31,100 bases of DNA from a virus. Positions within the stretch are counted from its first letter, which is position 1; every line of letters starts with the position of its first letter. Both the position numbers and the translations under genes were made by a program. The notes beneath the pieces are model-generated. The model worked only from the letters and a program-made list of their open reading frames with translations, was not told the origin of the DNA and did no database searches. Location of the stretch: positions 1 through 31,100 of IMG/VR virus record IMGVR_UViG_3300044638_000961; one strand, given 5' to 3'. Positions 16,377-22,882 of this stretch are shown one piece after another.

Positions 16377-16939
16377 TGCCTTTTGGTTTAGGTTTCTTTG
16401 CAACCGCAGGAGCTGGCGGAGCAGGTGGAACATACGAGCTTATCGAAACGCAAATTCTGGGGTCAAATGTTTCTTCAGTTACCTTCAGCTCGCTATCCGC
16501 TTACGCAAGCACTTATCAGCACCTACAAGTTCGTATTGTTGGTGTAACTAGTGCAGACTCTAATGTTCGGTTTCAGCTAAATGCGGATACGGGCAACAAC
16601 TATGCCTTTCACAATCTTTACGGATCGGGAAGCGGTAGTGCCACCACAGGAGCAATCACTTCTACGAATGGCGGTTATATTGGTTATTCAAAATTGACAA
16701 CTGCTAGTGGCAATCAGTTTGGTGCGGTGCTGGACTTACTAGACGCTTTCGAAACAACGAAATACAAAACAGCTCGTTGTTTTTATGGCAATAGGCACAC
16801 CAGCACAGACCCGCTAGTAATGCTGAATTCTTCCTTATGGCAAAATACCAATGCACTAACGGAAATTAAGTTTTATGCCGAAAGTGGCAACATCAACGCC
16901 ACTTCTCGTTTTAGTCTTTATGGATTGAAAGCAGCCTAA
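16376..16939 (+). CDS. fibre/receptor-binding candidate, paralogue 1
   Basis: A 187-residue beta protein starting MPFGLGFFATAGAGGAGG, a glycine-rich N-terminus, then the block TQILGSNVSSVTFSSLSAYASTYQHLQVRI and the ending RFSLYGLKAA. The same two end blocks are found in the next two genes, so this is the first of three tandem paralogues. The ATG overlaps the preceding stop (TAATG); an extended reading upstream would overlap the previous gene and is rejected. The DNA is more A+T-rich with fewer CTA codons than the tail genes before it. Position and variable centre suggest a host-binding role. Confidence 0.7.
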   Translation: MPFGLGFFATAGAGGAGGTYELIETQILGSNVSSVTFSSLSAYASTYQHLQVRIVGVTSADSNVRFQLNADTGNNYAFHNLYGSGSGSATTGAITSTNGGYIGYSKLTTASGNQFGAVLDLLDAFETTKYKTARCFYGNRHTSTDPLVMLNSSLWQNTNALTEIKFYAESGNINATSRFSLYGLKAA

Positions 16940-17425
16940 ATGCCAACTAGCACTTATACACCGCTGGCCACAGTCACGCTAGGCGGTTCTGATTCAAGCA
17001 TTACTTTCAGCTCTATTCCTGCAACTTACCGCGATCTAATCATGGTTATCAACGGAAGCACGACAGCGAACGCCGACTTTGGTCTAAGGTTCAACGGTGA
17101 CAGCGGAGCAAATTACTCATTCGTTTACATAGGTGGTGCTGGTTCTACTAGCGTTAGCGGTGCAAGTGCGAGCGAAACGCAAGTAGTATTAGACGCTTAT
17201 TTTTGGAGAAGTAGCGAGCGTGGCCTAGTAGTTGCTCAAATTATGGATTATTCGGCAACCGACAAGCACAAGACCGTTCTAAGCCGTAACAATGTTGGTA
17301 ATGCTGGAGTGGACGCTTTTGCAAACAGGTGGGCTAATACTGCTGCTATAAACTCAATCTTGTTATTTACCGGACAGGCGTTCGCAACTGGGACAACCAT
17401 TTCTCTTTACGGGGTGATCGCATAA
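16940..17425 (+). CDS. fibre/receptor-binding candidate, paralogue 2
   Basis: A 161-residue beta protein with the shared N-terminal block LATVTLGGSDSSITFSSIPATYRDLIMVI and C-terminal TTISLYGVIA. The middle differs from paralogues 1 and 3 (for example AYFWRSSERGLVVAQIMDYS and HKTVLSRNN), and the DHKT-type segment matches KYKTARCFYGN in paralogue 1. A 25-nt block at 16997-17021 is identical to one in paralogue 3. The start follows the previous stop without a gap and the stop overlaps the next ATG. Confidence 0.7.
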   Translation: MPTSTYTPLATVTLGGSDSSITFSSIPATYRDLIMVINGSTTANADFGLRFNGDSGANYSFVYIGGAGSTSVSGASASETQVVLDAYFWRSSERGLVVAQIMDYSATDKHKTVLSRNNVGNAGVDAFANRWANTAAINSILLFTGQAFATGTTISLYGVIA

Positions 17426-17940
17426 TGCAGGTAATTCAACATCAGGAACTAGCTTCTAGTCAGGCAAGCATTACTTTCAGCTCTATTCCACAGACTTATA
17501 CCGACCTTGTTCTTTTGGTTAGTGCTAGAAATACTGTTGCCAATTATTACTCGGACACAGTAGTAACCCTAAATAACCAAACTTCCAGCACCACTAAGGT
17601 TCTTTACGGCTTATCTGGCAGTTCAGCTTCTTATACTGCTACTGACGGCACTAACTTATACACTCCTGGCACGACAGCCACCGCTAACACTTTTGGAAAC
17701 ACGCAGATCTACTTTCCGAATTACACTTTGACAGGAACTAAGTCCACTTCATTCGAAAGCGTGACTGAAAATAACAGTGCAAATTACATTATTGCTATTG
17801 GAGCAGGTTCCGTAACCAACGGAACTAACCCTATAAACACAATCACTATCTCTTTAGCAGGTGGAAGCTTCACGCAGTATTCAACTGCCACGCTATACGG
17901 CATTTTGGCTGGCAGCGATGGAACGACCGTAGTTAGCTAA
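17425..17940 (+). CDS. fibre/receptor-binding candidate, paralogue 3
   Basis: A 171-residue beta protein with QELASSQASITFSSIPQTYTDLVLLVSAR near the N-terminus and FTQYSTATLYGILAGSDGT at the C-terminus, the same frame of conserved ends as the two previous genes. The centre is Ser/Thr/Asn-rich and diverged. It likely adds another tail-tip beta module. Identity at the DNA level with paralogue 2 over the 5' block suggests duplication or recombination at this spot. Composition is A+T-rich compared with the tape measure gene. Confidence 0.7.
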   Translation: MQVIQHQELASSQASITFSSIPQTYTDLVLLVSARNTVANYYSDTVVTLNNQTSSTTKVLYGLSGSSASYTATDGTNLYTPGTTATANTFGNTQIYFPNYTLTGTKSTSFESVTENNSANYIIAIGAGSVTNGTNPINTITISLAGGSFTQYSTATLYGILAGSDGTTVVS

Positions 17941-17955
17941 CAGAAAGAAAGAAAA

Positions 17956-18192
17956 ATGACTCAAGAAATCCCAACCCGATTGGTTATCAACTGCAAAACA
18001 GGCGAGCGAGAGATTATCCCGCTAACCCCTGAAGAGATCGCAGAGCGTGAAGCTATGGCAGCCCAGGCCCTAGCAGACCAGGCAGAGCGTGAAGCGGCAG
18101 AAACCGCTAAGGCAAACGCTAAGGCTTCTGGTATTGCGAAGCTTCTGGCACTTGGACTCACCCAGGCCGAGGCCGAGGCTCTAGTAAACTAG
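17956..18192 (+). CDS. small tail-region protein with Ala/Glu helix
   Basis: A 78-residue protein with a beta-like start (TRLVINCKTGEREIIPLTPEEI) followed by a long Ala/Glu helix and a C-terminal ALGLTQAEAEALV segment that looks like a small UBA- or HeH-like helical fold. The layout 'short strand, proline, long helix' is common for small proteins encoded just after phage tail fibres, of unknown role (chaperone or tail piece). An AGAAAGAAAGAAAA purine run precedes the ATG. Confidence 0.7.
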   Translation: MTQEIPTRLVINCKTGEREIIPLTPEEIAEREAMAAQALADQAEREAAETAKANAKASGIAKLLALGLTQAEAEALVN

Positions 18193-18234
18193 TAACCGCA
18201 ACAACCTACATTCACCCCGAAAGGCATGAGTGTA

Positions 18235-18444
18235 ATGGAAGAGCAGATTCCAACCTGGGCCATTGAGCTAATCAAACAGGTTGAACGCCTAAACGAAAAG
18301 TTGCCTACACACGTCGAATGGGTAGAGCGAAACATTCTCGATCACGAGAAGCGTATTCGTGAAATTGAACGTCGAATCTGGATAGCCGCTGGCGCGTCCG
18401 GTGTCTTCGGTGCAGCCGTTACATTCCTAATCCAAAGCTTCTAA
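18235..18444 (+). CDS. small membrane-anchored lysis-region protein (XhlA-like)
   Basis: A 69-residue protein with an amphipathic helix (WAIELIKQVERLNEKLP, then LDHEKRIREIERRI) and one C-terminal membrane segment (IWIAAGASGVFGAAVTFLIQSF). This layout is that of XhlA/hemolysin-type proteins found with phage holins. I choose the ATG at 18235 because GAAAGG (18219-18224) lies 10 nt before it; the in-frame ATG at 18226 would be only 1 nt from that site. It overlaps the next gene by its stop (TAATG). Confidence 0.7.
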   Translation: MEEQIPTWAIELIKQVERLNEKLPTHVEWVERNILDHEKRIREIERRIWIAAGASGVFGAAVTFLIQSF

Positions 18445-19487
18445 TGCGTCGCTGGCTAATTGTCTTAGTCTTAGCTTTCGGTTGGTTATTCTCAACCCCT
18501 GCAAACGCCGACGTTAGGCAAGACGGGGATACGTTTCAATTTAGTTACACCTGGGGCAGCGTTACGCGCACCTTTACGGACTCAGTCGTAACCGTTACCG
18601 TCGTGAACGACATAACAAACAAAATCGGGTATGGCGGAGAAGTTATCGACACCTACCGACTCACCTTCGCGAACCAGGTAATCGAAGTAACCGAAAAGCA
18701 TGGGGCCAGGGACTACGTCTTTACAGGATCGGGAACACTAACCCTAGAAGGTATCGACCGAGGATTCTGGGCAGGTTTCTACGGCCCGATTATGACCGTT
18801 TCAATCTCTCCAATAGTTCAACCAATAGAACCCACAACACAATCGCCACAAACTGAATCCCCGACACAATCCGACGCAACTACATCACCGACCCAATCAG
18901 TAACGGCAAGCCCAGAGCCAACGCCAGAACCGCAACCCATTCCAACGCCGTCGCCAGAGCCAATCCCAAGTCCAGAACCAATTTCTTCACCTACGCCCGA
19001 ACCCGTCCAGCCAGAACCGACCCCAGAAGCAACACCATCACAAACGCCAACGGCAAGTTCCCCGACGCAATCGCCAGAACCAGAACCAACACAATCGCCC
19101 ATAACCCCAAGCGAAACAGCGACAGAATCACCACAAGCGACAGAACAATCAACGCCCCTACCCATAGCGACAGAAGCACAAACCCCGCAAGTAATCGAGC
19201 CAACACCCGTTCAGTCTAGCGAAGGTATAAATGAAGAACCGTCTACAACTTCCACGCAAGCTTCTGAAATCGCAGAAGAAACTTTCAGCGAGTCGGTATC
19301 AGGCTCAATCGAAGCAACCGTTACCCAAGCCATCGGAGCAGTTACCGAAGCCGTGGGACAATTAGTAGAAGCGTTTGCTTCGGCAGGTTTGGACATGACC
19401 CCAGAACAGCGCGAGGAAGCCCAAGACGTTGTCGTATCAACGGTTATCGCTAGTCAGGTAGCGGCAGGAATAAGGAAGATAAAGTGA
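18444..19487 (+). CDS. exported protein with Pro/Thr/Ser/Glu-rich spacer
   Basis: A 347-residue protein. Residues 1-22 form a clear signal peptide (RRW, hydrophobic core LIVLVLAFGWLF, and cleavage-like ANA-DV). A beta domain follows (about 23-115), then a low-complexity spacer of about 130 residues rich in PTQSPEPEPT-type repeats (about 120-255), then a helical C-terminal part. It has no catalytic motif that I recognise. It lies among membrane and lysis genes and overlaps the next gene, so it may cross the cell wall to help lysis, or block other phages at the surface. Both roles are inference. I find no clear match to a spanin or to LysB. Confidence 0.75.
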   Translation: MRRWLIVLVLAFGWLFSTPANADVRQDGDTFQFSYTWGSVTRTFTDSVVTVTVVNDITNKIGYGGEVIDTYRLTFANQVIEVTEKHGARDYVFTGSGTLTLEGIDRGFWAGFYGPIMTVSISPIVQPIEPTTQSPQTESPTQSDATTSPTQSVTASPEPTPEPQPIPTPSPEPIPSPEPISSPTPEPVQPEPTPEATPSQTPTASSPTQSPEPEPTQSPITPSETATESPQATEQSTPLPIATEAQTPQVIEPTPVQSSEGINEEPSTTSTQASEIAEETFSESVSGSIEATVTQAIGAVTEAVGQLVEAFASAGLDMTPEQREEAQDVVVSTVIASQVAAGIRKIK

Positions 19488-19666
19488 AGTTCGTAAAGGC
19501 ACTATTCAAAGACCTACTCGATCAGGTTTGGACGCTCGTAGCATTAGTTATAGGTTATGTCGTTCTAGAAGGCACGGCCAGAACGCTCACCGGTTGGCTT
19601 ATCCTGGGAACGCTTCTGGTATGGGTTATCACCTTCCCGTTGCGTTACGACCGCGAAGTAGAATAG
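19484..19666 (+). CDS. holin-like small membrane protein
   Basis: A 60-residue protein with two hydrophobic segments (VWTLVALVIGYVVLEG and WLILGTLLVWVITFPL) and charged ends. The size, topology and position just before the endopeptidase gene fit a class II-type holin. The start is GTG at 19484, overlapping the previous stop (GTGA), with AAGGAAGATAAA upstream. The other holin candidate is the protein at 20114, so which one controls lysis timing is open. Confidence 0.7.
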   Translation: MKFVKALFKDLLDQVWTLVALVIGYVVLEGTARTLTGWLILGTLLVWVITFPLRYDREVE

Positions 19667-19670
19667 ACCT
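19659..19670 (+). promoter_or_regulatory. -10 box for leaderless start of the endolysin gene
   Basis: TAGAAT (19659-19664) lies 6 nt before the ATG at 19671 and overlaps the stop of the holin-like gene. There is no purine-rich ribosome site, so the endolysin can be made from a separate leaderless message. A -35 is not clear. Confidence 0.45.
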
Positions 19671-20117
19671 ATGCGCTTCCCGTTCGACCCGAAATTTATC
19701 ACCGATCGCTTCGGCACTCTATCCGAGTTCCGCAAGTCCCGTGGTATGCAACCGCACTCCGGCGTAGACTTTGGCCGCCCAGACAACACTCCCATTCCTT
19801 CGGTGGCTAACGGCACTATCGTTCTACAACAATGGAGCGACGTGCTAGGCAACGTTTCGGTTCTGCGTGTAATGGGAGCCGACAAGGAACTTCGCTATTT
19901 TGGTTTCTGCCACCTAGCCGAACCAGGCTTGGAAGTCGGAACGAAGGTAAAAGAAGGCGACATTATCGGTAAGGTCGGCGGCGGTAAGAAGACCCCTAGC
20001 GGTAGCGCGTCTTCCGGCAGCCACCTTCATCTCACGCTAAGCAAAGAACTAAAGGGAGTCTTTGGGCCAACGAGCGTAAAGCAAGACCCGATCGAATACA
20101 TAAAGGCAAACAAGTGA
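19671..20117 (+). CDS. endolysin, M23-type metalloendopeptidase
   Basis: A 148-residue peptidoglycan peptidase made of an M23 (LytM-like) domain only. The zinc motif HxxxD is in MQPHSGVDFG (H29, D33) and the HxH motif in SGSHLHL (H118, H120), with a further conserved His in FCHLAEP (H81). It would cut peptide cross-bridges in the host wall. There is no separate wall-binding domain or signal peptide, so release across the membrane should depend on a holin, for which neighbours at 19484 and 20114 are candidates. The stop overlaps the next GTG start. Confidence 0.9.
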   Translation: MRFPFDPKFITDRFGTLSEFRKSRGMQPHSGVDFGRPDNTPIPSVANGTIVLQQWSDVLGNVSVLRVMGADKELRYFGFCHLAEPGLEVGTKVKEGDIIGKVGGGKKTPSGSASSGSHLHLTLSKELKGVFGPTSVKQDPIEYIKANK

Positions 20118-20470
20118 AAGAAACAATCAAGCAACTTCTAGTCCGCTCGCTAGGTCTAGTTCTTGCGACCTTCTTCGGCGGAACGGCAGTAGGTAGCGTT
20201 CTAGGCGATTGGGTTATGGGCGCGCTGATCGGTGTCGGTTCTGCCTTCGCCGTGGTTCTAACAACTATCGGTGTGGCTATTGCCTGGAAGGGTTCCCTAG
20301 AGCTTTCCGACATTCAGAACGCCTACCGCGCGGCCGTGGCTAAGTCAGATAGCGAAGCCGTAGAGGACGCACTAAAGGTTACCCAGGACGGCAACTTTGA
20401 CTTCGACGACGTGGACTTCGACGGCGACGACGACCTATACGACGCGAACGCAAAAGACGAAGTAAAATAG
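20114..20470 (+). CDS. two-span membrane protein with acidic tail (holin candidate)
   Basis: A 118-residue protein with two strongly hydrophobic, glycine-rich segments (LGLVLATFFGGTAVGSVLG and GALIGVGSAFAVVLTTIGVAIAW, about 13-60) and a C-terminal tail of very acidic residues (FDFDDVDFDGDDDLYD). The start is GTG at 20114, overlapping the endolysin stop. Small two-span proteins directly after the endolysin are often holins in actinophages, so I regard this as a holin or holin partner. It is the last rightward protein gene before the small RNA gene and the leftward whiB pair. Confidence 0.75.
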   Translation: MKETIKQLLVRSLGLVLATFFGGTAVGSVLGDWVMGALIGVGSAFAVVLTTIGVAIAWKGSLELSDIQNAYRAAVAKSDSEAVEDALKVTQDGNFDFDDVDFDGDDDLYDANAKDEVK

Positions 20471-20493
20471 AACTCTCGCGCCTATGTTTAGCG

Positions 20494-20504
20494 TAGGCTT
20501 CTTA
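20494..20504 (+). promoter_or_regulatory. -10 box placing a start at the tmRNA-like RNA 5' end
   Basis: TAGGCTT (20494-20500) is the same heptamer found before 50 and 6480. Counting the usual 5-7 nt after the box, transcription would begin at or within 2 nt of G20505, the first base of the acceptor stem. No clear -35 is seen. This would give the mature 5' end without cleavage. Confidence 0.45.
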
Positions 20505-20584
20505 GGGCTTGAAACGGTGTCGATTAGTCGCTAAAACCCCAGGTGGGAACGACTAAGACCAGAGTTCGATTCTCTGCAAGTCCA
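20505..20584 (+). ncRNA. minimal tmRNA-like RNA (tRNA-like domain only)
   Basis: An 80-nt RNA. The acceptor stem is 7 bp (GGGCTTG 20505-20511 with CAAGTCC 20577-20583), with a G3:U70 pair and discriminator A73, the alanine identity signals. The D-loop part AAACGGTGTCGA (20512-20523) resembles the start of actinobacterial tmRNA (from memory, GAACGGTTTCGAC). It has no D stem, as in tmRNA. P2 is a 7-bp stem (TTAGTCG 20524-20530 with CGACTAA 20550-20556). The T arm is CAGAG-TTCGATT-CTCTG (20560-20576), preceded by AAGAC, also tmRNA-like. P2 is closed by only 19 nt containing CCC-AGGT-GGG, so the tag ORF and pseudoknots are missing. CCA is not encoded. The 3' end touches the stop codon of the leftward whiB-like gene. 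Ordinary tRNA is unlikely as no anticodon arm forms. Confidence 0.75.
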
Positions 20585-20914
20585 CTAACGTATTGCGCCG
20601 AGCTTGAAGTTCTCGACTCTGGCCGCCGATCGCTCTAACGCCTTATCGAGCGTCGTCTTACCCTTACGAATCTCGTCGCGCTGGTGTGGGGTTAATCCGC
20701 CCCAGATTCCGTAGGCTTCGTCCGCGGTAACTGCGTAAATAGCGCATTCACGTTGCACGGGGCAGGTTCCGCAAAGCTTCTTTGCCATGCGTAGTTCGTA
20801 GGACTCACCGCCCGATTCAGGGAACCATAACTCGCCGTCAATCTCTTGACAGACCGGTGTTCCCTTTTGACTAACCGCTTCGGCTAAGGCCGTAAATGCT
20901 TGTTCCGCTTTCAT
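20585..20914 (-). CDS. WhiB-like transcription factor 1
   Basis: A 109-residue Wbl protein with four cysteines for a [4Fe-4S] cluster (C22, C48, C51, C57; the last three as CGTCPVQREC), followed by the signature turn GIWGG (69-73) and a basic C-terminal part (KGKTTLDKALERSAARVENFKLG). Wbl proteins bind region 4 of the main sigma factor and alter promoter choice. It is leftward, against nearly all other genes, and has its own leaderless-type promoter. Phage Wbl proteins can act against host WhiB2 and on superinfection (known for mycobacteriophage TM4), but the role here is inferred. Confidence 0.93.
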   Translation of the reverse strand: MKAEQAFTALAEAVSQKGTPVCQEIDGELWFPESGGESYELRMAKKLCGTCPVQRECAIYAVTADEAYGIWGGLTPHQRDEIRKGKTTLDKALERSAARVENFKLGAIR

Positions 20915-20921
20915 ACGCTCG

Positions 20922-20950
20922 ACGATACGGCACTAGTAGGCAGGTGTCAA
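20922..20950 (-). promoter_or_regulatory. sigma-A-type promoter for whiB-like gene 1
   Basis: Reading leftward, a consensus -35 TTGACA (20950-20945), 17-nt spacing, and -10 TATCGT (20927-20922) end 7 nt before the ATG at 20914. No Shine-Dalgarno is present, so the mRNA should be leaderless. It is the best -35 match I found in the window. Confidence 0.75.
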
Positions 20951-21210
20951 ATTCTGTCGCCTGGTGTCGTCCCGCCCCAGATTCCGTAACGCTGATTGGT
21001 TGTCAAGGCGTAGGTAAAACATTGTTCGATAATCGGGCAGGAATGACATAACGCCTTAGCGACTTTCGTATACGCAGATCGCAGTTCGGGGTCGGTTACG
21101 TCTTCGGGGAAGAATAGTTCGGGGTATGGTTCGCAGGGAACGCCACCGGCAGCGTGAATCGACTTCAACAGCTTGAAGTGTTTGGTATCCGTAATTTGTC
21201 GGTGGGTCAT
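20947..21210 (-). CDS. WhiB-like transcription factor 2
   Basis: An 87-residue Wbl protein with C26, C55, C58 and C64 (CHSCPIIEQC) and the GIWGGTT turn (76-82). It ends almost at once after the turn, so it has hardly any C-terminal DNA-binding tail, unlike its neighbour. It is thus more likely to work through sigma binding alone. It lies in the same orientation and upstream of whiB-like gene 1, separated by 32 nt, and shares a divergent control region with the early rightward operon starting at 21245. Its own promoter is unclear; TAGCCT or TAAAGA on the minus strand near 21220 are weak candidates. Confidence 0.9.
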   Translation of the reverse strand: MTHRQITDTKHFKLLKSIHAAGGVPCEPYPELFFPEDVTDPELRSAYTKVAKALCHSCPIIEQCFTYALTTNQRYGIWGGTTPGDRI

Positions 21211-21224
21211 TGTATCTTTAGGCT
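21196..21224 (+). promoter_or_regulatory. early rightward promoter
   Basis: TTGTCG (21196-21201), 17-nt spacing and TAGGCT (21219-21224) form a sigma-A-like promoter. A start near 21230 gives a short leader with GAAAGG (21232-21237) 7 nt before the ATG at 21245. It lies over the start of the leftward whiB-like gene 2, so the two directions could interfere. Confidence 0.7.
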
Positions 21225-21244
21225 ACTAGACGAAAGGCGAATAA

Positions 21245-22126
21245 ATGGCTCTACACGCACCGGAAGACTTCAACGGGGCAAAACTACTAGGTGTCTTCGA
21301 ATCAGGCACTAGCGAGTGGCATGAAGCCCGCGCAGACGGTATCGGTGGCTCGGAAGTGGGAACGATTCTCGGACTCAATCCGTGGGAGTCGCCTTATTAC
21401 TTGTGGGCCTTGAAGACCGGCCAACTACCACCTAAGCAACTTGACTCGTTTGCGGTGAAACTAGGCCACGCTTTAGAGCCGGTGATTCTTGACGTGCTAC
21501 TTCCCCAAGAACATCCAGATTGGGAAATCTACCGCACCGGAACTTACCAACATCCCACCATCCCGTTCCTACACGCCAACCCAGACGCGCTGGCAAAGGT
21601 AAACGGCGAATGGGTAGTAGTCGAGGTAAAAACGTCCCGTAACTATTGGAGCGAAACACCGCCGCACTACGAAGCCCAGGTGCGTCACTACATGAATGTT
21701 TTGGGAATCAAGCGTGGCGTTATCGTCGGCCTGGTTGCGATGGATTGGGTCGAAACCTGGATTGAACACGACGACTTCGAAGCTCAGGTTATCGAGCAGA
21801 AGGCAAGCGAGTTCTGGAAGTTGGTGCAAGAAGGCACGGCCCCAGACTTTGACGGCAGCGAAAGCACCTACACCGCGGTAAGGGAACTACACCCACTTAT
21901 CGACGGCACGGAAGTAGAAATCGACGGGCTGCACATTCTTTCGATCGCGCAAGAGAAATTCGACCGCGCGGAAGCAGACCTAAAGCAAAAAAAGTCTGAG
22001 GTGCTAAGTATTATGGGGAACGCACAACACGCCTACGTCCAAGTGGGCGAGGAAAAAATAAGGGTCGCTTCACGGCAAGCCCGCAACGGTGGGACTCCGT
22101 TTCTAGTGATAAGGAAGAACAAATGA
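21245..22126 (+). CDS. YqaJ/lambda-type exonuclease
   Basis: A 293-residue PD-(D/E)XK recombination nuclease. Family blocks are EWHEARADGIGGSEVGTILGL near the N-terminus, GHALEP (E78), HANPDAL (D114) and VVVEVKTS (E127, K129), which together make the metal site. The C-terminal part is helical. Enzymes of this type chew one strand of double-stranded ends and work with an annealing protein, here probably the product of 22325. It opens the early operon behind a good promoter. Length is normal for the family with an added C-terminal extension. Confidence 0.92.
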   Translation: MALHAPEDFNGAKLLGVFESGTSEWHEARADGIGGSEVGTILGLNPWESPYYLWALKTGQLPPKQLDSFAVKLGHALEPVILDVLLPQEHPDWEIYRTGTYQHPTIPFLHANPDALAKVNGEWVVVEVKTSRNYWSETPPHYEAQVRHYMNVLGIKRGVIVGLVAMDWVETWIEHDDFEAQVIEQKASEFWKLVQEGTAPDFDGSESTYTAVRELHPLIDGTEVEIDGLHILSIAQEKFDRAEADLKQKKSEVLSIMGNAQHAYVQVGEEKIRVASRQARNGGTPFLVIRKNK

Positions 22127-22332
22127 TGTTATTGCTTGGCGACGAAGTTACTTGCTTTCGCGAAATTGGCGGGGACACTTCGATCGTGACCGGACGCGTT
22201 ACGGGTATCGTGCAGAACGACAACGGCGATCTAAAGTATTTCTACATAAAGGGCATTAGCACTCAGTTCTGGGTTAGCGATGGCTGGACTTTTGAGTTTG
22301 AAGAAGAAATAAAGGACGAAAACAATGGCTAG
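22123..22332 (+). CDS. small hypothetical between exonuclease and annealase
   Basis: A 69-residue mostly beta protein (GDEVTCFREI, TGRVTGIVQN, DLKYFYIKGI, FWVSDGWTFEFEEE) with an acidic C-terminus. It looks like a small SH3-like or OB-like barrel, but no family is recognised. The ATG overlaps the exonuclease stop and the end overlaps the next ATG by 8 nt, so it is translated as part of the recombination gene group. Confidence 0.75.
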   Translation: MMLLLGDEVTCFREIGGDTSIVTGRVTGIVQNDNGDLKYFYIKGISTQFWVSDGWTFEFEEEIKDENNG

Positions 22333-22882
22333 ATTCAACCTGGACGATTACGAAACCGTCGAATCCCGTATCAAGCGATTCTATGAAGCCTACCCAGACG
22401 GCAGAATTGTCACCGATTGGGCTAATGAGTTTGCCGAGCAACCCGAAAAGGCCAGGTGGGTAGTAAAGGCGACTATCTACCTAGACGCGGGCGAGGAAGC
22501 CAACAAGCTAATGAAAAGCACCGGCTACGCAAGCGAAATCGAAGGCACGGGCGGGGCCAATAACGTAGACGCTCTAGCCAACTGCGAAACTTCCGCAATC
22601 GGCCGCGCACTAGCGAACATGGGGCTAAGCGGTAACAAGCGAGCTTCGCGAGAGGAAATGCAAAAGGTTGAGCGTCTGACCCAGACCGATTGGATCACCG
22701 AAGCCCAGGGAATCCTGAACGTAAACGACCTACGCAACCTATACACTAGAGCGAAGGCGCAAGGCGCACCGGCAGAAGTATTGGAGCAGTTGAAGGATTA
22801 TGCAAACGCACTCAATACTGCGAGCCAAGATACAGGAACTAGAGGAAGCGTTCCTGGAAGCGGCAAGGGCGGGAAACGTTGA
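22325..22882 (+). CDS. single-strand annealing protein candidate (Erf/RecT-type)
   Basis: A 185-residue protein starting MARFNLDDYETVESRIKRFYEAYPDGRI, the normal opening of an actinophage family related to Erf-type annealing proteins, with the hallmark block ANCETSAIGRALANMGLSGNKR (about 93-114). The C-terminus is a flexible Gly/Ser/Lys tail (GTRGSVPGSGKGGKR). Annealing proteins coat resected DNA and pair it with complementary strands. The nearby exonuclease makes a two-part recombination system likely. Exact fold family is uncertain. Confidence 0.8.
   Translation: MARFNLDDYETVESRIKRFYEAYPDGRIVTDWANEFAEQPEKARWVVKATIYLDAGEEANKLMKSTGYASEIEGTGGANNVDALANCETSAIGRALANMGLSGNKRASREEMQKVERLTQTDWITEAQGILNVNDLRNLYTRAKAQGAPAEVLEQLKDYANALNTASQDTGTRGSVPGSGKGGKR

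Noticed and set aside
18830-19210. Tandem repeat array
   Set aside because: The repetition follows from Pro/Thr/Ser/Glu codons in the spacer of the exported protein; units are irregular.
20505-20584. Ordinary elongator tRNA
   Set aside because: No D stem and no 17-nt anticodon arm can be drawn; the central stem is 7 bp with a 19-nt loop. The ends match tmRNA style better.
20555-20590. attP site matching the 3' end of a host tRNA or tmRNA
   Set aside because: An attP would carry only the 3' part, while here the 5' half pairs with it and has the tmRNA D-loop. No integrase gene is present.
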